Position numbers and translations under genes: made by a program. Shown piece after piece: positions 15,250-24,400 of a stretch of 33,036 nt of DNA (position 1 is the stretch's first letter; each line of letters opens with the position of its first letter). The notes under the pieces are model-generated. The model had not been told where the DNA came from. It was given only the letters and a program-made list of their open reading frames with translations, and made no database searches. This DNA is from Planctomycetia bacterium (GTDB taxonomy: Bacteria; Planctomycetota; Planctomycetia; Pirellulales; UBA1268), in the NCBI GenBank assembly GCA_010027105.1, contig RGVT01000001.1:1-33036 (forward strand), given 5' to 3'.

Positions 15250-16299
15250 ATGGCGACCCGGGCCTCGACACGCCGAGACGTCGCGATCGTGGGGGGGGGC
15301 GTCGCCGGGCTCCGTGCCGCTGATGAACTGGTCGCGGCCGGGTGCGGCGTCGTGGTGGTCGAGAAAAGCCGCGGCGTCGGCGGCCGGATGGCCACGCGCC
15401 GGCTCGGCGATGCGGTGCTCGACCACGGGGCGCAGTTCTTCACCGTCCGGGGCGACTCCTTCGGGGGAATCGTCTCCGCGGCGGTCGAGGCCGGCCGGGT
15501 CGCGCGTTGGACCTCGGGCTTCGCGCAGGCGGAATCGATCAACGCCGAGGTGGTGCCGGCCGACGACGGCCATCCGCGCTACCGCGGGGCGGGCGGCATG
15601 ACCGACCTGCCGAAATTCCTGCTGGAGAGGCTCGGCGCGCGTGGCGTGGCCCTGCGAACGGGCGCCCGGGTCACGGCGATCGCCCTCGACGGCGAGAGCG
15701 TGCGGCTCGAGATCGACGGGGCCGAGGCGATCCGCTTCGCCGGCTGCGTGGTGACGGCGCCGGTGCCGCAGGCGCTCGATCTGTTCGCGGCGGGTGGCCT
15801 GCCGGCGCCAGGGCTGATCGACGGCGACGCCCGGCGCCGGCTCGCCGCGGTCGCCTACGACCCGTGCTTCGCGCTCATGCTCGTGCTCGACCGGCCGAGC
15901 CGCGTGCCGCCGCCGGGCGGCATCCAGTGTGCGTCGGGGCCGATCTCCTGGCTCGCCGACAATCACCTCAAGGGCATCTCGCCGGTGCCGGCGCTCACGG
16001 TGCACGCGTCGGGTGCATTCAGCCGCGAGCGGTTCGACGACGCGCCCGACGCCGTGAGCCGCACGCTCCGCGATCTCGCGGCCCCGTGGATCGGCGACGC
16101 GGCGATCGTTGAGCAGTCGCTCCAGCGTTGGAAGTTCGCGACGCCGACGACCGTCCTCGAGGCTCCGTACGTGGCCGTGGCGAATCGGCCGCCGCTCGTC
16201 TGCTGCGGCGACGCGTTCGCAGGCCCGAAGGTGGAGGGCGCGGCCGCGAGCGGCCTGGCCGCCGGCCGGTGGCTCGCCGAGACCCTGCACAACGCGTAA
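15250..16299 (+). CDS. FAD/NAD(P)-dependent oxidoreductase, renalase-like (COG3380)
   Basis: A 349-aa flavoprotein. The dinucleotide-binding motif VAIVGGGVAGLRAADEL is at the N-terminus, followed by VVVEKSRGVGGRMATRR, the GGRxxT-type FAD motif. LDHGAQFFTVRG and YRGAGGMTDLPKFL follow, and the C-terminal FAD site is CCGDAFAGPKVEGAAASGLAAG. This matches the short amine-oxidase-like proteins related to renalase, which oxidise abnormal NAD(P)H isomers. The substrate of the bacterial proteins is mostly untested. No signal peptide is seen, so it is cytosolic. The ATG at 15250 is favoured by the start of the Rossmann fold and by the promoter-like box immediately before it; a longer open frame upstream lacks family similarity. 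Confidence 0.88.
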   Translation: MATRASTRRDVAIVGGGVAGLRAADELVAAGCGVVVVEKSRGVGGRMATRRLGDAVLDHGAQFFTVRGDSFGGIVSAAVEAGRVARWTSGFAQAESINAEVVPADDGHPRYRGAGGMTDLPKFLLERLGARGVALRTGARVTAIALDGESVRLEIDGAEAIRFAGCVVTAPVPQALDLFAAGGLPAPGLIDGDARRRLAAVAYDPCFALMLVLDRPSRVPPPGGIQCASGPISWLADNHLKGISPVPALTVHASGAFSRERFDDAPDAVSRTLRDLAAPWIGDAAIVEQSLQRWKFATPTTVLEAPYVAVANRPPLVCCGDAFAGPKVEGAAASGLAAGRWLAETLHNA

Positions 16300-16394
16300 T
16301 ACTTTTTCCACCGCCGCACCCTTGCAGGGACGTGCCCGGGTTGCCGAAGATACGAAGTGAAACCCCGTCCCTGTTCCTTCCGGAGACGCCGATC

Positions 16395-17087
16395 ATGGCC
16401 ACGATCACCGCACCGAGCCTGCTCCCCGAGGTCGAGGCGTTCCTGGCCGGCGGGCCACTGGCGAGCGTCGTGGGCGGGAAGGACGTGGCCGGCTCGACCG
16501 GCAGGACGATGCAGACGCTCGATCCCGGCACGGGCGAGCCGCTCGCCGAGTTTCACGTGCTTTCCGCGGACGACGTCGATCGGGCCGTGCAGGCGGCGGC
16601 CGAGGCGTTCAGGAAGTCGGGCTGGGCGGCGCTACCGCCGAACGAGCGGGGCGTGCACATCCAGCGGCTCGCCGACGCGCTCCAGAAGCACAAGCACGCG
16701 GTCGCCCAGATCGAGGCGCTCGACGCCGGCAAGCTGCTCGCCCACGCCGAAGGGGACGTGCAGAACTGCATCGACACGCTCCGCTACTTCGCCGACATGG
16801 CCCTCCACGTGCAGCGGCGGAGCGCCCTCGCCGTGGCGGGCCACGAGGCGTGGACGATCCGCCAGCCCTGGGGGGCCTGCGGCTTCATCTTTCCGTGGAA
16901 CTTTCCGCTCCTGCTCGTGGGCTGGGGGATCTCGCCGGCGCTCGCGGCGGGGAACACCGTCGTGATCAAGCCGGCGGAGGATACGCCGCTCTCCACGATC
17001 TACCTCGGCCGGCTGGCCCGCGAGGCGGGCATCCCGGCCGGCGTGATCAACGTCGGCTTTCAGCGCATCCCGGCATCCGGCGGATGA
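16395..17087 (+). CDS. Aldehyde dehydrogenase, N-terminal half (broken gene)
   Basis: A 230-aa N-terminal part of an NAD(P)-dependent aldehyde dehydrogenase. Visible are TLDPGTGEPLAEFHVLSADDVDRAV, the catalytic-site Asn motif FIFPWNFP, and the cofactor-binding VIKPAEDTPLSTIYLG. After GVINV the frame goes off the family and stops at TGA 17085-17087. Intact enzymes have about 12 more residues (typically V-P/T-G-x-G...AG-A) before the helix leading to AHPGIRRMSFTGS. The frame change from phase 0 to phase 2 implies loss of 3n+1 nt near 17055-17065. The start ATG 16395 follows GGAG at 10-nt spacing. Read with the next entry, this is one damaged gene of about 490 aa. Confidence 0.8.
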   Translation: MATITAPSLLPEVEAFLAGGPLASVVGGKDVAGSTGRTMQTLDPGTGEPLAEFHVLSADDVDRAVQAAAEAFRKSGWAALPPNERGVHIQRLADALQKHKHAVAQIEALDAGKLLAHAEGDVQNCIDTLRYFADMALHVQRRSALAVAGHEAWTIRQPWGACGFIFPWNFPLLLVGWGISPALAAGNTVVIKPAEDTPLSTIYLGRLAREAGIPAGVINVGFQRIPASGG

Positions 17088-17857
17088 GCTTCACGGGCTC
17101 GCCCGAGGTGGGGCGGCTCGTCGGGGAGGCCTGTGGCAGGAACCTCGTGCCGGTGAAGCTCGAGCTCGGCGGCAAGGGGGCGGCGGTGGTGTTCGACGAC
17201 GTCGACGTGCCGCAGACGGCCCAGAAGCTCGTGAATGCGATCACGTTTCACACGGGCCAGGTGTGCTGCGACGCGACGCGCTGGCTCGTGCACACGTCGA
17301 TCGCCAGGCAGTTCACCGACGAGTGCGTGCGGCGGCTCGAAACGATCAAGGTGGGCTACCAGCTCGCCGGCGGTACGAACATGGGGCCGGTCGTCAACGC
17401 GAAGCAGCGGGCGCGGGTGCTCTCGTATCTGGAGAAGGGGCGTGCCGGAGGGGCCGAGGCCGTGCTGCCGGGCGGCCCCGCCGAGGTGCCGGGGCAGGAC
17501 GGGTTCTACGTGAAGCCCGCGCTCCTCGCCGGGAAGCTCGACAACGTCGCCGCCCGCGAGGAGATCTTCGGGCCGGTGGCCTACATCGCCACGTTCGCGA
17601 ACGAGGACGAGGCCGTGGCGATGGCCAACGACACCGACTACGGCCTGGCCAACAGCGTCTGGACGAGCGACCTCGGCCGGGCCGCCCGGATCGCCGAGTC
17701 GATGGTGGCGGGAAACAGCTGGATCAACGCCCACAACGTCTTCCCACGCGGCGTGCCCTACGGCGGTGTGAACAAGAGCGGCATGGGGGGCGGCGTGAAC
17801 TCGATCGAGACGCTGTTTGACTACTGGCGGAGCCAGTCGGTGGTGCGGCCGCTGTGA
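17084..17857 (+). CDS. Aldehyde dehydrogenase, C-terminal half (broken gene)
   Basis: A 257-aa C-terminal part of the same aldehyde dehydrogenase. It begins MSFTGSPEVGRLVGEA (NAD-binding glycine region) and includes LELGGKGAAVVF (catalytic Glu) and TFHTGQVCCDATRWLVH (the nucleophile is one of the two Cys). EEIFGPVAYIATFANEDEAVAMANDTDYGLANSVWT, INAHNVFPRGVPYGGVNKSGMG and FDYWRSQSVV also belong to it. ATG 17084 overlaps the TGA of the N-terminal half as ATGA, so two coupled half-proteins could be made, although the missing segment in the cofactor-binding domain makes activity doubtful. The pattern of residues resembles betaine-aldehyde/retinal-type ALDHs; the substrate cannot be told. Confidence 0.8.
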   Translation: MSFTGSPEVGRLVGEACGRNLVPVKLELGGKGAAVVFDDVDVPQTAQKLVNAITFHTGQVCCDATRWLVHTSIARQFTDECVRRLETIKVGYQLAGGTNMGPVVNAKQRARVLSYLEKGRAGGAEAVLPGGPAEVPGQDGFYVKPALLAGKLDNVAAREEIFGPVAYIATFANEDEAVAMANDTDYGLANSVWTSDLGRAARIAESMVAGNSWINAHNVFPRGVPYGGVNKSGMGGGVNSIETLFDYWRSQSVVRPL

Positions 17858-17866
17858 TGGCCCGTG

Positions 17867-17887
17867 GGGCAGGCGTCTCGCCTGTCC
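17867..17887. repeat. Single hairpin unit after the aldehyde dehydrogenase
   Basis: GGGCAGGCG-TCT-CGCCTGTCC forms a 9-bp stem with one G-U pair, 10 nt after the ALDH stop. The CAGGC/GCCTG core is shared with arrays 1-3, so it looks like a variant single unit of the same repeat family. It may also serve as a transcript end. Confidence 0.55.
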
Positions 17888-17917
17888 TGCGTTCCCCTCA
17901 ACTCGCCCAGTCCGGCT

Positions 17918-18036
17918 CGGGGTTACCCCGTACCGTCTCGCCGGACGCCAGGCTCCGGCTCACTCGGATGTGCCTGCGCTGCGCCATCCATGGCTCCGCT
18001 GGTCACATACGCCGTCTCAACGGCAGGGGTAACCCC
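17918..18036. repeat. Imperfect inverted repeat with GGGGTTACCCC / GGGGTAACCCC ends
   Basis: GGGGTTACCCC (near 17921) and its reverse complement GGGGTAACCCC (near 18024) face each other about 100 bp apart, each with a related ACGG(T/C)A flank. Each is itself nearly palindromic. The segment between has no coding frame that I recognise. It resembles a small non-coding inverted-repeat element, but no target duplication was found. Confidence 0.4.
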
Positions 18037-18090
18037 TCGCCTCCCCGGTTTACGTTTGGATAAAGTGATGTATCCACGATTGGAAAATTC

Positions 18091-19353
18091 ATGCCAGATG
18101 ACGTGATCGTCGTCGGTGCCGGGCTGGCCGGGCTCGTCTGCGCGCGGGAGTTGGTGCGCGTTGGCCGAACCGTAACCGTGCTCGAGGCGGCGGATCGGGT
18201 CGGGGGGCGCGTGGCGACGGATGCCGTCGAGGGGTTTCGGATCGACCGCGGTTTTCAGGTCTACAACGACGCCTATCCCGAGGGGCGGCGGCAGCTCGAT
18301 CTGGCCGCGCTCGATCTCGGCCGGTTCGAGCCGGGGGCCCTCGTGGCCGAGGGTGGCCGGCTGCGGACCGTGAGCGATCCGTGGCGGCGGCCGCTCGCGG
18401 CGATCCGCGGCGTGCTCGCGGGAAGCGTGGGGATTCTCGACGGCCTGCGGACGGCGCGGCTGCGGGCCGATGCGATCCGCGGCGTGCGGACCGGAGCGAT
18501 CGACCCCGACGCAGCCGGGCCCGCACACGACCGCTCGACCCGCGATGCCCTCGCGGCCCGGGGATTTTCCGCACGCTTCGTGGAAAACTTCTTCAAGCCG
18601 TTCTTCGGCGGCGTGTTTCTCGAGCGGGCGCTCGAGACGTCGGCCACGGTGTTCGAGTTCGACTTCGCGATGTTCGCGCTCGGGCGCGCCTGCCTGCCGC
18701 AGGGGGGCATGGGGGCGATCCCCGCGCAGCTGGCGGCCGGCCTGCCGCCGGGCGCGGTGGAGCTCGGGGCGGCGGTCGGCCGCGTGGAGCCGGGGCGGGT
18801 GGTGATGGCCGACGGTTCGGAGCGCACCGCCCGGGAGGTGGTGGTGGCGACGGAGGCTCCGGCGGCGGCGCGGCTCCTGCCACGGCGCTTCACGGAGAGC
18901 TGGCGGTCGCGGCGGATGAAGGGCACGACACTCGTCGCCTTCGCCGCGGAGCGGTCGCCGCTCGCGGAGCCGATCCTCGTCGTGAGCGCCGAGCCCGCCG
19001 GCCCGATCGACAATCTCACGGTGCCGTCGGACGTGGTGTCGGGGTATGCGCCTTCAGGTGCCGCGCTCGTGACGGCGTCGATTCGCGGCGGGTGGCAGGG
19101 GGCCGGCGACACGCTCGTGGACGCCGTGCGGCGCCAGGCGGCGGGATGGCTTGGGAGCGACGCCGCCGCGTGGCGGCATCTGAACACCGTTCACGTGTCG
19201 GAAGCGCTGCCCGATGAATCGGTGGCTGCGCGGGCGGCCCGCCCGCCGTCGCCCCGGCTCGCGCCCGGGCTCCTCGTCTGCGGCGACCATTGCGCGAGCG
19301 CGTCGATCAACGGGGCCATGGCGAGCGGCCGCCGCTGCGCCGCCGGGTTGTAA
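18091..19353 (+). CDS. FAD-dependent oxidoreductase of the amine oxidase/protoporphyrinogen oxidase-like family
   Basis: A 420-aa flavoprotein with the N-terminal FAD-binding motif VIVVGAGLAGLVCARELVRVG, the second motif VLEAADRVGGRVATD, and RIDRGFQVYNDAYPE, typical of the NAD(P)/FAD proteins related to phytoene desaturase. The C-terminal FAD loop is GLLVCGDHCASASINGAMASG. FSARFVENFFKPFFGGVFLE and LPQGGMGAIPAQLAAGLP are further family marks. The substrate is unknown; carotenoid- or porphyrin-like compounds are possibilities by family only. ATG 18091 gives the motif near residue 4. Upstream 18050-18090 is AT-rich (TTTACG ... TAAAGT ... TTGGAAAATTC) and probably holds its promoter. It stands alone between two + strand units. 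Confidence 0.86.
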   Translation: MPDDVIVVGAGLAGLVCARELVRVGRTVTVLEAADRVGGRVATDAVEGFRIDRGFQVYNDAYPEGRRQLDLAALDLGRFEPGALVAEGGRLRTVSDPWRRPLAAIRGVLAGSVGILDGLRTARLRADAIRGVRTGAIDPDAAGPAHDRSTRDALAARGFSARFVENFFKPFFGGVFLERALETSATVFEFDFAMFALGRACLPQGGMGAIPAQLAAGLPPGAVELGAAVGRVEPGRVVMADGSERTAREVVVATEAPAAARLLPRRFTESWRSRRMKGTTLVAFAAERSPLAEPILVVSAEPAGPIDNLTVPSDVVSGYAPSGAALVTASIRGGWQGAGDTLVDAVRRQAAGWLGSDAAAWRHLNTVHVSEALPDESVAARAARPPSPRLAPGLLVCGDHCASASINGAMASGRRCAAGL

Positions 19354-19407
19354 AGTCGGCTTGTTATTCCCATCTTGGCTCTGCAGTTCACTCCATATAC
19401 AGTTGAT

Positions 19408-19423
19408 TGAAACAGCCGTTTGA
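19408..19423. promoter_or_regulatory. Possible TetR operator / promoter region
   Basis: TGAAAC-AGCC-GTTTGA is an imperfect inverted repeat about 27 nt before the tetR-type start. TATACA (19396-19401) with TTGGCT 15 nt upstream is a weak candidate promoter. The repeat would lie just downstream of it, where an autorepressor could act. Evidence is positional only. Confidence 0.3.
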
Positions 19424-19449
19424 AACGCGTGCCCCAGGGCCTTTTCCGC

Positions 19450-20148
19450 ATGTCCACCGTCCGCAGCCAGTCCGACCGCCAGTCCAACTGCCAGTCTGGG
19501 CCCCGGGTCGCAGAAGACCCGCGGGAGCGGATCCTGCTCGCGGCCGGTCAGGAATTCGCCGAGCACGGCTACGAGGCGGCCACGGTCCGCGACATCTGCC
19601 TCGAGGCGGGTGTGAACGTCGCCGCGGTCAACTACTACTTCGGCGACAAGCGGCGGCTCTACATCGAGAGCGTGAAGCACGCCCACGAGGCCCGGGCCAG
19701 GCAGGTGCCGCTCCCCGCCTGGCCGCCCAGCACGCCCGCCGCCGAGCGGCTCCACGACTTCGTCGCCAACATGCTCGAGCGGATGCTGGGGTTCGGCCAG
19801 CCGCCCTGGCAGGTGCGGCTGATGATGCGCGAGGTGCTGCAACCGACCGACGCCTGCCGCGAACTCGTCGAGGACTACATCCGCCCCCACTTCGCGGTGC
19901 TCGTGGCGATCCTCGACGAACTCGCCGAGGGCGCGATCGCCGATCCCGAGCTGCGCCGCATCGGCCTGAGCATCATCGGCCAGTGCTTCCTGTATCGGGC
20001 CGCGGGCGACGTGGTTGCGATGCTCGTTCCTTCTGAGGAGCTCGCCGCGCTGCATTCGCCACCCCAACTCGCCGCCCACGTCACCCGCTTCGCGCTCGCC
20101 GCGCTCGGTCTGGGCCCCCCTCTGCCTCTCAAGGAACGGAGACGATGA
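19450..20148 (+). CDS. TetR/AcrR family transcriptional regulator (CerR-like C-terminal domain)
   Basis: A 232-aa regulator. The N-terminal HTH is clear: PRERILLAAGQEFAEHGYEAATVRDICLEAGVNVAAVNYYFGDKRRLYIE, with the usual recognition helix ending VNYYFGDK. The C-terminal ligand-binding part, with RLHDFVANMLERML, LMMREVLQPTDACRELVEDYIRPHF and GQCFLYR, looks like the CerR/YbiH-type TetR domain. Its TGA overlaps the next ATG (ATGA), so it is the first gene of the efflux operon and probably represses it. ATG 19450 is preferred; in-frame TTG 19420 and GTG 19429 upstream would add 7-10 residues. The inducer is not known. Confidence 0.9.
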   Translation: MSTVRSQSDRQSNCQSGPRVAEDPRERILLAAGQEFAEHGYEAATVRDICLEAGVNVAAVNYYFGDKRRLYIESVKHAHEARARQVPLPAWPPSTPAAERLHDFVANMLERMLGFGQPPWQVRLMMREVLQPTDACRELVEDYIRPHFAVLVAILDELAEGAIADPELRRIGLSIIGQCFLYRAAGDVVAMLVPSEELAALHSPPQLAAHVTRFALAALGLGPPLPLKERRR

Positions 20149-21494
20149 TCATTTTCAAGGCGATCCTGCGCTGGGTGCTGCCGCTTGTGATTCTCGGCGC
20201 TGCCATCGGTGGATTCATGGCCCTCGGCGGCCCGAAGCCGCCCCCTCGCAAGACGGTCGAGGAGCCTGCCGCCGCGCCGGTGCGGACGGCGGCCATCGAG
20301 GCCGGTGATGGCAGGATCGAGATCGAGGCAGACGGGATCGTCGTCCCGCTCCGAGAGGTCACGCTGGCAGCCGAGGTTTCAGGTCGGGTGCTGCGAAAAA
20401 CGGACGCCTGCAACGAGGGGCAACTGGTGAAAAAGGGTGACATCCTTTTTGAAATTGATCCTCGCGATTACGAGCTCGACGTCGAGCGGCTCGAGCGTGA
20501 AGCCGCCCAGGCCAAGCTCATGATCGCCGAGATCGACGAGGAGATCGCACAAAACGCGACTGCGATCGATCTCGCCCGCCGCCAGGTCGAACTCGCGAGG
20601 CGGGAAGTTTCTCGCCTCGACACGCTGAAAGCCGGCCGGATCGTGACGGAGTCGGAGCATGATCGGGCCGTGCGCGACGAATTGACGGCCGCCAACGCGC
20701 TCACGGCCCAGGAAGGACAGAAGCGGGTGCTCGCAAAGCGGCGCAACCGAATGGTGGAAGCGGAGTCTCTCGCCGGGACGATGCTCGCGAAGTCGAGGCT
20801 CGATCTCGCGCGCACGCGAATCACCGCGCCGGCCGACGGCCGGGTGGTCGACGACAAGGTTGAGCAGGACTCGTTCGTGGCCAAAGGAACACCGGTCGTC
20901 GTGATCGAAGACACGAGTTCAGCGGAGGTGAAGACCAATCTCCGCATGGACGAGGTCGCCAGGGTGTGGGGAGCCCGCAGGGACGGCGCTCGATCTGGAA
21001 CCGGGCAGGACGTACCGGAATCTCCCGCGAAGGTCGTGTTCACGATCGACGATCGGCGCTACGAGTGGGACGGTGTGCTCTCGCGATACGAGGGCCGTGG
21101 ACTCGATGAGAAGACGCGGACGCTTCCTTGCCGCGTGCGCGTCGCCGAGCCGTCTCGCGTGCGTGCGATCGACCGGTACGGTGCGCCGCTCGCCACGCTG
21201 CCTGCCGACGCGCCCCGTTCGCTCCTGCGTGGCATGTTCGTCGAAGTCTGGCTCCAGGTTGATGTGCCGCAGCCGCTCGTTTCGGTGCCCGAGGAGGCGG
21301 TGCGGCCGTCGGGCGACCTGTTCGTGATGCGGGAGGGGCGTCTGCACGTGCTCCACCCCAGGCCGTTCCATGCCGCGGCAGGCCGCGTCGTGTACGACCA
21401 GGAGCAAAGCGGCCTGCTTGCGACGGATCGCGTTGTCGTGAGCCAGTTGGCCAACCCACGGGATGGAATGGAGCTCGCAGAGACGTCACCATGA
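20145..21494 (+). CDS. RND efflux periplasmic adaptor (membrane fusion protein)
   Basis: A 449-aa HlyD/AcrA-type adaptor. A single N-terminal anchor (ILRWVLPLVILGAAIGGFMAL) leaves the rest periplasmic. The first lipoyl half is VVPLREVTLAAEVSGRVLRK, followed by EGQLVKKGDILFEIDPRDYELDVERLE. A long coiled-coil hairpin (about residues 115-220, rich in Glu/Arg/Ala heptads) then leads to the second lipoyl half LARTRITAPADGRVVDDKVEQDSFVAKGTPVVVIED, and beta-barrel and membrane-proximal domains follow. It would link the pump encoded next to an outer-membrane channel. It is coupled by ATGA to the regulator before it and to the pump after it. No TolC-like gene is in the window. Confidence 0.92.
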   Translation: MIIFKAILRWVLPLVILGAAIGGFMALGGPKPPPRKTVEEPAAAPVRTAAIEAGDGRIEIEADGIVVPLREVTLAAEVSGRVLRKTDACNEGQLVKKGDILFEIDPRDYELDVERLEREAAQAKLMIAEIDEEIAQNATAIDLARRQVELARREVSRLDTLKAGRIVTESEHDRAVRDELTAANALTAQEGQKRVLAKRRNRMVEAESLAGTMLAKSRLDLARTRITAPADGRVVDDKVEQDSFVAKGTPVVVIEDTSSAEVKTNLRMDEVARVWGARRDGARSGTGQDVPESPAKVVFTIDDRRYEWDGVLSRYEGRGLDEKTRTLPCRVRVAEPSRVRAIDRYGAPLATLPADAPRSLLRGMFVEVWLQVDVPQPLVSVPEEAVRPSGDLFVMREGRLHVLHPRPFHAAAGRVVYDQEQSGLLATDRVVVSQLANPRDGMELAETSP

Positions 21495-24400
21495 AGTCGA
21501 TCATCGCCTGGACGGTCCGTAACACCCCCGCCATGAACGTCCTGCTCGTGGCGATCACGGTCATTGGCTGGCTGAGCTTCTCTTCGATGCGTCGCGAGGT
21601 GTTTCCCGAGTTCGACCTCGAGATGGCGCTCGTGACCGTCCCCTATCCCGGGGCCACGCCGGAGGAGGTGGAGGAGGGAATCTGCCAGAAGATCGAGGAG
21701 GCATGCCGCAGCGTCGTCGGGATCAAGAAGATCACGAGCGTGGCCCGCGAGGGGATGGGCTACTGCGTTTTCGAGATGAACGACACGGTGGATGACGCCC
21801 AGAGGGTCGTCGGAGAGATCCGCTCCGAGGTGGAGCGCATCCCGAGTTTCCCGGAGTTGGCCGAGGATCCGAAGGTCGAGCAGGTGACGCTGCGAACGCC
21901 TGCGATCAAAGTGGGCGTGCTCGCGCCGCCGTCCGCCGATGGCGGTGAACGCTCCGAACTTGAACTGCGCGACGTCACCGAGCGCGTTCGCGACGACTTG
22001 CTCGCCTTGCCTGCGGTGTCGGCGGTCAACATCTCCGGCGGCAAGGACTACGAGATAGCCGTCGAGATTTCGGAGGAGACGCTCCGCAAATACGGCCTCT
22101 CGCTCAAGGCCGTCGCGGATATTATCAGGCGGGAGAATCTCGAACTTCCCGGCGGAACGATCCGCAGCGAGGGGGGCGAGGTGCTCCTCCGCGGCAAGAA
22201 TAAGAAGTACGCCGGCGACGAGATCGCCAAGTTGCCGCTCGTGACGTTGCCGGACGGCCTGGTGCTCACGGTCGGCGACCTTGGTCGTGTGCGTGACGGT
22301 TTCACGGACGTGGCCGGCCGCAACCGGATCAATGGTCGGAATGGGCTCGTCGTGTCCGTGGACAGGAGTTCTGGCGAGGACCTCCTGGCGATGGTTGCCG
22401 CCGTGAAGGACTACGTCGCTGAGACGCAGCTTCCGCCTGGCTACGAAATGGTCACCTGGGCCGATGCTTCCGTCGACGTGCGCGAGCGGCTCGATATGCT
22501 CCTCTCGAACGGCACGCAGGGCCTGCTCATCGTGTTCGTGATCCTGGCCCTGTTCTTCGACCTCAAGGTTGGGTTCTGGGTGGCGATGGGCGTGCCGGTC
22601 TCGATGCTCGGCACCGGGGCGCTCATGTTCGCAGGCGACCAGACGCTCAACATGCTCTCGATGTTCGCGTTCCTGATGGCCGTCGGGATCGACGTGGATG
22701 ATGCGATCGTGGTGAGCGACAACGTCGAACGGCACCGCAAGATGGGCAAGGGGCCGATCCAGGCCGCGATCGACGGGACGGCGGAGATCGTGCCGTCGGT
22801 CGTTTCGGGCGTGATGACCACCGTGATCACGTTCATGCCGCTCCTGTTCGTATCGGGCGTGATGGGGAAGTTCATCGCGGTGATGCCGTTCGCCTTCATC
22901 GCCACGCTGCTCGTGTCGCTCTCCGAGGCGATCTTCGTGCTTCCGGGCCACCTCGCCCACGAAGACAGCTTCTTGCTCCGCACGTTCGAGTGGCTCTGCA
23001 CTCCCTTCCGGCCGCTCCTGCCATTGCTCAAGTTCGTACAACGCTTGTGCGACAACGGCCTCAAGTGGTTCGTGAAGTGCGCCTATGCGCCCGCGCTCGA
23101 GATGGCGATCGAGAATCGCTGGGCCGTGCTGGCCGGAGCGGCTTCGATCCTGATTCTGGCCGTGGGCCTGATTCGCAGCGGCACCACGCCGTTCAAGATC
23201 TTCCCCAAGATCGATGCCAAGCGAATCCAGGCCCGCCTGGTGTATCCCGACGGTACGCCGGCGAGCGTCACCGAGGCGGGCATCGCGCAGGTCGAGCGAG
23301 CCCTGAACGAAACGGCGGCCCGCCTCGGCACCGGAGCCAAGCCGCTCGTGACCTTCATGTACGCTTCCGTCGGTTCGATCGAGATGCAGGGCAAGCCGGG
23401 CGTCGAGGCGAAGATGGGGGGCAGCCACATGGGCGCCGTGAGCGTGGAGCTGGAAGACGCGGTGAACCGCACCGTCACCAGCGATCGGTTTTTGAGCGAA
23501 TGGCGGAAGGCCACGGGCACGCTGCCAGGCGCCGATAGCGTGGTATTCGCCACCGAGAACATCGGCCCGGCGGGCAAGGCGATCGAGTTCAAGCTCCTCG
23601 CCTCGTCCGACGAGGAGTCGATCCGGCAACTCGAGGCAGCCGTCGAAAAGACGAAGGCGTGGCTCGCCGAGTATCCCGGAGTGATCGACATCGACGACGA
23701 CTCGCGGCCTGGCAAGTGGGAATACCAGATGAAGGTGAAGCCGCGGGCCGAGGCACTCGGTGTCTCGCTCGCCGATGTCGCCTCGACGATCCGGGCCAGT
23801 TTCTACGGCGAGGAGGTGATGCGGCTGCAGCGCGGTCGCCACGAGGTCAAGCTCTTGGTGACCTATCCGCGGGACGAACGGCGGTCGCTCGCCGCGCTCG
23901 ACGACGTGCAGGTTCGCGGCGCCGACGGAATCGCCCGGCCGCTCGGCGAACTCGCCGACGTCAAGGCGGCTCGCGGCTATTCGGAAATCAACCGGCTCGG
24001 CCAGAAGCGATCGATCACGGTCACCGCCGATATCGACGCCATCTCGAGCCTGACATCGGGCCAGATCGTGGCCGACCTCCAGCAGCGGCTGATGCCTACG
24101 CTGCTTCGCGAGAATCCGGCCGTCCGCGTCCGCTGGGAAGGGGAGCAGGAGCAAACGAACGACTCACTGCGGAGCCTCGGGCTTGGATTCATCGTGTCGG
24201 TGTTCGCGATGTTCGTGCTGCTGACGATCGAGTTCCGTTCCTACCTGCAACCGCTGCTCATTCTCACGGCGATCCCCTTCGGGGCGGCCGGGGCCGTCTT
24301 CGGCCATGCCCTTCTCGGCATGCCTCTGTCGCTGTTCACGATGTTCGGCGTGGTGGCCCTCTCCGGGATCGTGGTGAACGACTCGATCGTTCTCATCGAC

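Noticed and set aside
21059..24154. A 1031-codon open frame antisense to the RND pump
   Set aside because: It is rich in His/Arg/Asp with no recognisable domain. Long antisense frames are expected under strong GC bias at third codon positions.
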